Source of the DNA: DASZZX01 sp036260415
GTDB taxonomy: Bacteria; Actinomycetota; Nitriliruptoria; Nitriliruptorales; JAHWKO01
Assembly (NCBI GenBank): GCA_036260415.1
Contig: DASZZX010000405.1
Coordinates: 1 to 10,419 of the forward strand
DNA: 10,419 nucleotides
Direction: 5' to 3'
In this document: piece after piece, positions 5,597 through 10,419 of the stretch
How positions within the stretch are numbered: position 1 is the stretch's first letter
Layout of the letters: each line of letters opens with the position of its first letter
Translations under genes and position numbers: made by a program
Notes under the pieces: model-generated
Databases searched by the model: none
The model's input: only the letters and a program-made list of their open reading frames with translations
Told to the model about the DNA's origin: nothing

Positions 5597-7839
5597 AGGG
5601 TCCTCGCTGCGTGGTCGCGGATGGCGAGGGCGGCTTCGATTGCGTCGAGGAAGGTGGTGACGTCGAGGGGCTTGGTGATGTAGTCGAACGCCCCGTCATC
5701 TCGCAGACCCTGGACGCGGCCGGGGCTCGCGTCCGCGCTCGCGATGATGACGGGGATGTCGCGTGTCCTCAGGTCGGCCTTCAGCCGGTGGAGCACCTCG
5801 TGTCCGGGGACGTCAGGCAGGTGCAGATCCAGGACGATCACGTCCGGCCGATGCTCGTTCGCCAACTCGATCGCGAGACGTCCCTGCATCGCTGGCAGGA
5901 CCCTGACACCAGGTCGCCGCCGGAGCATGGCCTCCACGAGTCGGAGATTGGCCAGGTTGTCCTCCACCAGCAGCAGAGTCCGCTCGCCAATGTCGGTCGG
6001 CCGGTCCGGCGCCAGCAGCGGCTCGAGGGTCCGCGGCGGTGCTTCGCTGGGGGGCATGTCGATCCAGAACGTCGCGCCCCGGCCCGGTTCCGTCTCGACA
6101 CCGATGCTGCCTCCCAGGCGCTCGACCAGCTGCTTGGTGAGCGCCAGCCCCAGTCCCGTGCCTTCCACGTTGGACGTCTCGGCTCCCAGCCGATCGAATG
6201 GCTCGAACAGACGACCCAGGCGACCGGGGCTGATGCCGGGACCAGTGTCGCGGATCGAGATCCTGACCCTGTCATCGGTCAGCCGTCCGCAGCGGATCGC
6301 TACCTCTCCACCGTCGTGGTTGTACTTCACGGCGTTCGAGAGGAGGTTGAGCAGGATCTGCCGACATCGTTGGCGATCCGTCGCGATCCACGTGTCGGAG
6401 CCGACGGGCTCGGTGACGAGCCGGATGGAGCGGCTCTCCGCGAGCGGTCGCATGAGCGCGACCGCATCGTCTATGACTTCGCCCGGGTGGACTCCTTCGA
6501 CTGAGACCGTCAGTGTCCCCGCCTCCACGCGCGACAGGTCGAGCACGTCGTTGATCAACGCGAGGAGGTGGTGGCCAGCCTTCTGGATGTGCCCGACCGC
6601 TTCCTGGTCCTCCGCGGGGAGCTGCGAGGTCTCGAGCAGTTGGCCGAACCCGAGGATGGCGTTGAGGGGGGTGCGCAGCTCGTGGCTCATCCGGGACAGG
6701 AACTCGCTCTTGGCGGTGTTGGCACGGCTCGCCTCCTCGCGAGCCTGCTCCGCGACCTCGTTCGCTCGCTGCAGAGCGGCGCGCTTGCTCCGCTCCTCGT
6801 GGAGGAGTTGGCACCGCTCCAGGGCGAGGCTGACGACCGCGCCCATGGTCCGCAGGAGGTCGGCCTCCTCCTGGGCGAAGAACGGAGCGTACGGACTCGT
6901 CCACACCACGAGCTCTCCACCGTCGCTGCCCAGTGGGACGACCTGGCTCGCACCGCTTCCCTTCGCACCCTGGAGGGGCGAGCCGGCCGCGGGCGCGTCA
7001 CCGTAGGAGGCGACGACCCAGCCCTCGGCGTTGATCAACGTGGCTCCCCGGCCACCGACGAGGCGCACCATCGGCGGCAGGAGCCGTCTGGCGACCTCCT
7101 GCTCCGTATCGGCACGCAGGACAGCCGTGGTCGCTTCCTGCAGCTGCCGCTCCTCGGGTCGGCGCCACGACAGACGCACCATCCGTGGCGGGCTGAACCC
7201 GAACCCGAACGCCACCGCGCTCGCGAGCGCACTCATGTCCACGGCCAGTCTCAGCACGATATTCCCGTCCGAGGGCTGGCTCGCCACCACCAGCAGCGCG
7301 ACCACCAGGACCGCGGTCGCGACAGCCATCAGGCGCATGCGACGCCGAGCGACCGTGGGCTGCCCGCGCCCCGCGCGCCACAGGCGCACCACGATGAGCG
7401 AGGACACGGACAGCCAGTACGTCAGCACCAACGTGAAGTACGCAGTGAGCCGGCGGGAAGCGGACGAGCCAGCGTCCCCGTTCGAGACGAGGATGGCGAA
7501 CGTCGCCGTCACGACCGCCGCCAGGCCGGCAGCGGCCGCGACCTCGATCCAGCGGGGGAGGTCACGGAAGGAAGCGGTGAAACGGAGCAGCAGGTACGGG
7601 AGGGCGAAGACGATGACGACCAGTCCATCGCGCAGCCATGGTGGCAGCTCGAGACCGACCGTCTCCGGCAGCCAGATCCCGATGAGCGCGACCCCCATCG
7701 AGCCGAACGCAGCCGCCACCCACCACCCGGCTCTCCCGGACCGTGGCGCCCGGATCACGGCGATCCCGGTCAGCAGCAGGAAGGTGGCCACGACCGCGAG
7801 CCGCCCCAAAGGCAGCACGTCCACAGCGAGGTGGTCCAC
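5590..7839 (-). CDS. Membrane-bound hybrid sensor histidine kinase (7TM-GAF-HisKA-HATPase-REC)
   Basis: Sensor kinase of 749 residues. About seven hydrophobic helices lie between residues 13 and 216. A GAF-like segment (about 230-345) and a charged coiled coil (343-378) follow. The HisKA domain has phospho-acceptor His386 in FLSRMSHELRTPLNAILGFG. The ATPase domain has the N box QILLNLLSNAVKYN (Asn502), DTGPGIS (531-537) and GTGLGLAL (560-567). A C-terminal receiver (620-740) has acidic E626/D627, phospho-acceptor Asp671 in VIVLDLHLP, Ser701 in place of the usual Thr, and Lys723 in TKPL. All catalytic residues are present, so it should autophosphorylate at the inner membrane face and pass phosphate to its own receiver, the neighbour's, or both. 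The start is GTG 7839, 3 bases after the stop of the HD-GYP gene, which implies one transcript and coupled translation. The ligand sensed is not evident. Confidence 0.96.
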   Translation of the reverse strand: MDHLAVDVLPLGRLAVVATFLLLTGIAVIRAPRSGRAGWWVAAAFGSMGVALIGIWLPETVGLELPPWLRDGLVVIVFALPYLLLRFTASFRDLPRWIEVAAAAGLAAVVTATFAILVSNGDAGSSASRRLTAYFTLVLTYWLSVSSLIVVRLWRAGRGQPTVARRRMRLMAVATAVLVVALLVVASQPSDGNIVLRLAVDMSALASAVAFGFGFSPPRMVRLSWRRPEERQLQEATTAVLRADTEQEVARRLLPPMVRLVGGRGATLINAEGWVVASYGDAPAAGSPLQGAKGSGASQVVPLGSDGGELVVWTSPYAPFFAQEEADLLRTMGAVVSLALERCQLLHEERSKRAALQRANEVAEQAREEASRANTAKSEFLSRMSHELRTPLNAILGFGQLLETSQLPAEDQEAVGHIQKAGHHLLALINDVLDLSRVEAGTLTVSVEGVHPGEVIDDAVALMRPLAESRSIRLVTEPVGSDTWIATDRQRCRQILLNLLSNAVKYNHDGGEVAIRCGRLTDDRVRISIRDTGPGISPGRLGRLFEPFDRLGAETSNVEGTGLGLALTKQLVERLGGSIGVETEPGRGATFWIDMPPSEAPPRTLEPLLAPDRPTDIGERTLLLVEDNLANLRLVEAMLRRRPGVRVLPAMQGRLAIELANEHRPDVIVLDLHLPDVPGHEVLHRLKADLRTRDIPVIIASADASPGRVQGLRDDGAFDYITKPLDVTTFLDAIEAALAIRDHAARTLG

Positions 7840-7842
7840 CGT

Positions 7843-9159
7843 CTACCCCGAGCCGTCGCGAGCGAGCTGGTCGATGTAGAGGTCGACCAGCCTCGGATCG
7901 AACTGCGTCCCCCGTCCCCGTTCGAGCTCGGCGACCGCCTCGTCAACCGGCCACGCCGCCTTGTACGGCCGCTCGTGCGTCAACGCGTCGAAGACGTCCG
8001 TGACGGACACGATCCGACCTACCAACGCGATCTGCTCACCCGCCAGCCGGCCGGGATACCCGCTGCCGTCCCACCGTTCGTGGTGGGTCAGCGCGATCGT
8101 CTCCCCCATCCGCAGCACCGGCGATGAGCTGCCCCCCAGGATGAGGGCACCGATCGTCGTGTGCGCCTTCATGCGGGCGTACTCCTCCGCGGTCAGCGGA
8201 CCGGGCTTGAGCAGGATCTCGTCGGGGACACCGATCTTGCCGATGTCGTGCAACGGCGCGGCTCGGCGCAACGACTCGACGTCGGCCGCGTCGAGTCCAA
8301 CGCGGTCACCGAGGAGGGCGGCCGCGACACCCACACGTTCCGTGTGCTCGTACGTCTCGTCATCGCGGAACTCGGCGGCCAGTGAGAGTCGGCGGAGGAG
8401 CTCGATCCGCGCCTGCTCGAGCTCGGCGGTGCGCTCTCGAACCCGGTGCTCCAGCAGGACGTTCTGGGCGCGGGCGGCGTGGTGCAACAGCCGTGTGTCG
8501 AGCAGGTTCGCGACCCGCAGGCTCACTTCGATCGGATCGAACGGTTTGGTGAGGAAGTCCCTGGCGCCGGACGCCAACGCGCGATGCTTGGTTTCGGTCG
8601 TCACATCCGCGGTCAGGACGAGGGTGGGGACGTAGTCATCCGGATCGGTGATCCCGGCCAGCCTCTCCAGCACGGCGAACCCATCGAGGCCCGGCATGTG
8701 GAGGTCCAGCAGGAGGAGATCGACCGGGTAGTCGCGGAGCAGCTCGACCGCATCGTTGGAGTCGGTCCGGCTCGCCACGTTCCGGTACCCGTCGTTAACG
8801 AGGATCCGCTCCAACAACCGCACGTTGGCCGGTTCATCGTCGACGACGAGGATCCTGGCATCCAACCGAGCCGCGGCGAGACCCGCGGCCCCGATCGCGG
8901 TGCCGTCGATCGCCATCGCAGGCGGTCGCTCGCCCCACCGCGTCACTGCCAAGCTTCCGTCTTCCGAACGCCGGTTCGCTGATGCGGCGCTCCGGGACGG
9001 GCTCCCGCGAACGTCCAGGAACGCAGACGGGTCGCGGGACACCGCGAGCATCTCCGCCTGAGTCATTTCGGCCCATCGCGCAGCCTCCTTGAGGACCGTC
9101 TGACCGGTGGGTGCGGCCTCCGGTGGAAGGTTGGCGCTGACGGGCTGCGGGCACTGCAC
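7843..9159 (-). CDS. Response regulator with receiver and HD-GYP cyclic-di-GMP phosphodiesterase domains
   Basis: Cytoplasmic response regulator, 438 residues. The first 100 residues form a variable, low-complexity N-terminus of unknown role. The receiver (about 101-222) begins ARILVVDDEP with D107/D108, phospho-acceptor D152 in LLLLDLHMPG, T183 and K205. A helical linker (225-258) leads into the HD-GYP domain: H272 in YEHTERVG, H304-D305 with K308 in LHDIGKIGVPD, H333, H359-H360-E361 followed by RWDGSGYPG, and D388/D391 in VSVTDVFDAL. All metal-binding and GYP residues are present, so it should hydrolyse cyclic di-GMP, as RpfG-type proteins do. Start GTG 9159 is supported by GAGGA (9170-9166) 6 bases upstream. 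An in-frame ATG at 9066 (residue 32) has a poorer site. It is the first gene of the operon with the histidine kinase, its probable partner. Confidence 0.95.
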   Translation of the reverse strand: MQCPQPVSANLPPEAAPTGQTVLKEAARWAEMTQAEMLAVSRDPSAFLDVRGSPSRSAASANRRSEDGSLAVTRWGERPPAMAIDGTAIGAAGLAAARLDARILVVDDEPANVRLLERILVNDGYRNVASRTDSNDAVELLRDYPVDLLLLDLHMPGLDGFAVLERLAGITDPDDYVPTLVLTADVTTETKHRALASGARDFLTKPFDPIEVSLRVANLLDTRLLHHAARAQNVLLEHRVRERTAELEQARIELLRRLSLAAEFRDDETYEHTERVGVAAALLGDRVGLDAADVESLRRAAPLHDIGKIGVPDEILLKPGPLTAEEYARMKAHTTIGALILGGSSSPVLRMGETIALTHHERWDGSGYPGRLAGEQIALVGRIVSVTDVFDALTHERPYKAAWPVDEAVAELERGRGTQFDPRLVDLYIDQLARDGSG

Positions 9160-9165
9160 CGACGA

Positions 9166-9170
9166 TCCTC
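9166..9170 (-). promoter_or_regulatory. Ribosome binding site deciding the HD-GYP start
   Basis: GAGGA on the minus strand lies 6 bases before GTG 9159. A stronger-looking AAGGAGG (9090-9084) further in is spaced for an ATG at 9076 that is out of frame, and is 17 bases from the in-frame ATG 9066. The GTG start is therefore preferred, though internal initiation is not excluded. Confidence 0.5.
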
Positions 9171-9317
9171 AGATGCACGAGGGAACAACGAGCAGCGCGA
9201 CCGCCGACCATCCAAGCCGACATCAGCGCGTCGACACCTACTTCAGCCCGCAGACGGACCCTCGACAGAAGCAACGGCCCCTTCGCGAGATCAGGGCCTC
9301 CTGACCTTCGTGTGGAA

Positions 9318-9345
9318 GGGGTCCTGCAGCCCCGTCGTAGACCCC
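9318..9345 (-). terminator. Weak hairpin downstream of tRNA-Ser(TGA)
   Basis: GGGGTC and GACCCC pair over a 16-base loop, 27 bases after the tRNA end on the minus strand. There is no T run. The surrounding gap 9171-9372 must hold both the end of the tRNA transcript and the promoter of the HD-GYP/kinase operon. I could not find a convincing promoter there. Confidence 0.3.
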
Positions 9346-9372
9346 GGCAATGCGCCTCCAACCTGCGGTTAG

Positions 9373-9464
9373 TGGCGGAGGGTGAGGGATTCGAACCCTC
9401 GGGACCCCTCGCGGGGCCCGGCGGTTTTCAAGACCGCTGCCTTCGTCCGCTCGGCCAACCCTCC
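9373..9464 (-). tRNA. tRNA-Ser(TGA), CCA encoded
   Basis: Class II tRNA. The acceptor GGAGGGT (9464-9458) pairs with ACCCTCC (9383-9377), the discriminator is G at 9376, and CCA is encoded at 9375-9373. The anticodon stem GCGGT/ACCGC closes CTTGAAA, giving anticodon TGA, which reads UCA and related UCN codons. A long variable arm of the GGGCCCC...GGGGTCCC type precedes the T-arm with TCGAATC. It lies 144 bases downstream of serS on the same strand, so the charging enzyme and one of its substrates are neighbours. Confidence 0.96.
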
Positions 9465-9563
9465 TCGAGCCGCCGAGGGTACCCAGCCGCCCACTCGCCC
9501 CGGTCGGGCCGCGCTCGCACGCCGACCGCGACCGACGGGCACCTGCTCGCCATCCGGGGACGA

Positions 9564-9586
9564 GCGCCCCTGCCGGGGCGACGTCA
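9564..9586 (-). terminator. GC-rich hairpin terminator after serS, second copy of the 22-base repeat
   Basis: On the minus strand the stem CGCCCC-GGCA-GGGGCG (9580-9565) lies within a 22-base sequence (9586-9565) identical to 1465-1486 after osmC. It begins 22 bases after the serS stop. No T run follows. It probably ends the serS transcript, leaving tRNA-Ser(TGA) with its own promoter or read-through. Confidence 0.6.
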
Positions 9587-9608
9587 GAAGGTCGCGGCGC
9601 CCCGACGT

Positions 9609-10419
9609 TCAGCGGGCGAACAGCACCTCGCGGCCGAGGTACGGCTGCAGGGCCGCCGGCACCGCGACCGAACCGTCCCGGCGCTGGTGCGTCTCAACCA
9701 GCGCGATGATCGTCCTCGGCACGGCCAACGCCGTGCCGTTGAGGGTGTGCACCAGCTCGGTCGCGCCGTCCGCCCGGTAACGAACGCGCAACCGGCGGGC
9801 CTGGTAGTCGGTGGTGTTCGAGCACGAGGTGAGCTCGCGGTACGTCTGCTGACCGGGCAACCACGCCTCGATGTCGAACTTGCGCGCGGCCGACGCGCCG
9901 AGGTCTCCCACCGCGATGTCCACCACCCGGTAGTGCAGCCCTAGCGCGCGCATGATCTCCTCCTCCATCGTGAGGATGCGCTGGTGCTCGTCGCTGGAGG
10001 CCTCCGGCGGCACGAAGCAGAACAGCTCCACCTTGTCGAACTGGTGCACGCGGAACATGCCGCGAGTGTCCTTGCCGTAGGAGCCGGCCTCGCGGCGGAA
10101 GCAGGTCGAGAACCCGGCGTACCGCACCGGTAGCTCGTCGAGGATCTCGTCGAGGTGCATCCCTGCGAGCGACACCTCCGCCGTGCCGACCAGGTACAGG
10201 TCGTCGTCGCGGGTGGCGAAGATCTGCTGCTGGTCGGTGGGGAAGAACCCCGTCCCATACATCGCCTGCTCACGCACCAGCACCGGCGGGATCACCGGCA
10301 GGTGCCCGTGACGCTCCGCCACGTCCATGGCGTACCGCACCAGCGCCAGCTCCAACAGCGCCCCCTCCCCCTTGAGGTAGAAGAACCGGGCACCGCTCAC
10401 CTTCGCCGCGCGTTCCAGG
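9609..10419 (-). CDS. serS: Seryl-tRNA synthetase, C-terminal part, start outside the window
   Basis: Class II aminoacyl-tRNA synthetase that activates serine with ATP and charges tRNA-Ser. The frame is open at the window edge (LERAAKVSGARFFYLKGEGA), so the N-terminal coiled-coil tRNA-binding arm and the start codon lie outside. 269 residues of an expected 420 or so are visible. Class II signatures are clear: the pre-motif 2 segment LVGTAEVSLAG, motif 2 as FSTCFRREAGSYGKDTRGMF followed by RVHQFDKVELF, the serine-site region ELTSCSNTTDYQARR, and motif 3 as TLNGTALAVPRTIIALVE. The sequence ends PYLGREVLFAR, typical for the family. Nothing suggests damage. tRNA-Ser(TGA) lies just downstream on the same strand. 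Confidence 0.97.
   Translation of the reverse strand, partial: LERAAKVSGARFFYLKGEGALLELALVRYAMDVAERHGHLPVIPPVLVREQAMYGTGFFPTDQQQIFATRDDDLYLVGTAEVSLAGMHLDEILDELPVRYAGFSTCFRREAGSYGKDTRGMFRVHQFDKVELFCFVPPEASSDEHQRILTMEEEIMRALGLHYRVVDIAVGDLGASAARKFDIEAWLPGQQTYRELTSCSNTTDYQARRLRVRYRADGATELVHTLNGTALAVPRTIIALVETHQRRDGSVAVPAALQPYLGREVLFAR

Noticed and set aside
5744..7006. 420-residue open frame on the plus strand
   Set aside because: It is antisense to the kinase, Ser/Arg-rich and without motifs.
6568..8127. 519-residue open frame on the plus strand
   Set aside because: It is antisense to the histidine kinase and the end of the HD-GYP gene, is rich in Arg, Asp, Gln and His, and has no recognisable domain. 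It is a by-product of high GC content.
8834..9076. Out-of-frame ATG at 9076 with a strong AAGGAGG site inside the HD-GYP gene
   Set aside because: The product would be a short Arg/Gly-rich peptide in a shadow frame. The in-frame receiver and HD-GYP motifs show the real frame.
1..10419. Search for CRISPR arrays, insertion-sequence ends and defence operons
   Set aside because: I saw no regularly spaced repeats, transposase motifs or terminal inverted repeats. The only mobile-element gene is the partial integrase.

Overview
The window looks like chromosomal DNA of a high-GC actinobacterium. The base composition is strongly G+C-rich, third codon positions are mostly G or C, GTG is often the start codon, and the genes include an actinobacterial-style OsmC protein, a DUF3179 lipoprotein and a class II seryl-tRNA synthetase. 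A deep-branching group such as Nitriliruptoria or Acidimicrobiia is a guess; no marker in the window fixes the taxon.

Layout from left to right. (1) 1-582 is the C-terminal half of a tyrosine recombinase. It ends 87 bases from the 3' end of tRNA-Arg(ACG), so the edge of an integrated element probably lies here, with its body to the left of the window. (2) 670-864 holds tRNA-Arg(ACG) and tRNA-Ser(GCT), both on the minus strand. (3) 1033-1467 is an intact OsmC/Ohr-family peroxidase gene with an inverted repeat in its leader and a GC hairpin at its stop. (4) 1488-1968 holds no gene. (5) 1969-3336 is a broken gene for a membrane protein with a TIG/IPT-like domain. Its reading frame changes six times through single-base indels whose sum is zero. 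(6) 3736-4926 is an intact DUF3179 lipoprotein. (7) 5035-5444 on the minus strand is the remnant of a short NAD(P)-binding SDR/NmrA-type gene, with its middle deleted and its frame broken. (8) 5590-9159 on the minus strand is a two-gene signalling operon: a receiver-HD-GYP protein, then, 3 bases later, a membrane hybrid histidine kinase. (9) 9373-9464 is tRNA-Ser(TGA), and 9609-10419 is the C-terminal part of serS; both are on the minus strand.

The signalling operon is the clearest functional unit. A kinase with seven predicted membrane helices, a GAF-like region and its own receiver would feed a response regulator that probably degrades cyclic di-GMP. serS and the serine and arginine tRNA genes are translation genes on the same strand. 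The roughly 8.5 kb between the two tRNA loci contains two decayed genes and one non-coding stretch, which suggests a gene-poor, variable segment inside an otherwise stable neighbourhood. A 22-base sequence carrying a hairpin occurs identically after osmC and after serS, in the sense orientation each time. I found no CRISPR array, intact transposon or clear new defence system.
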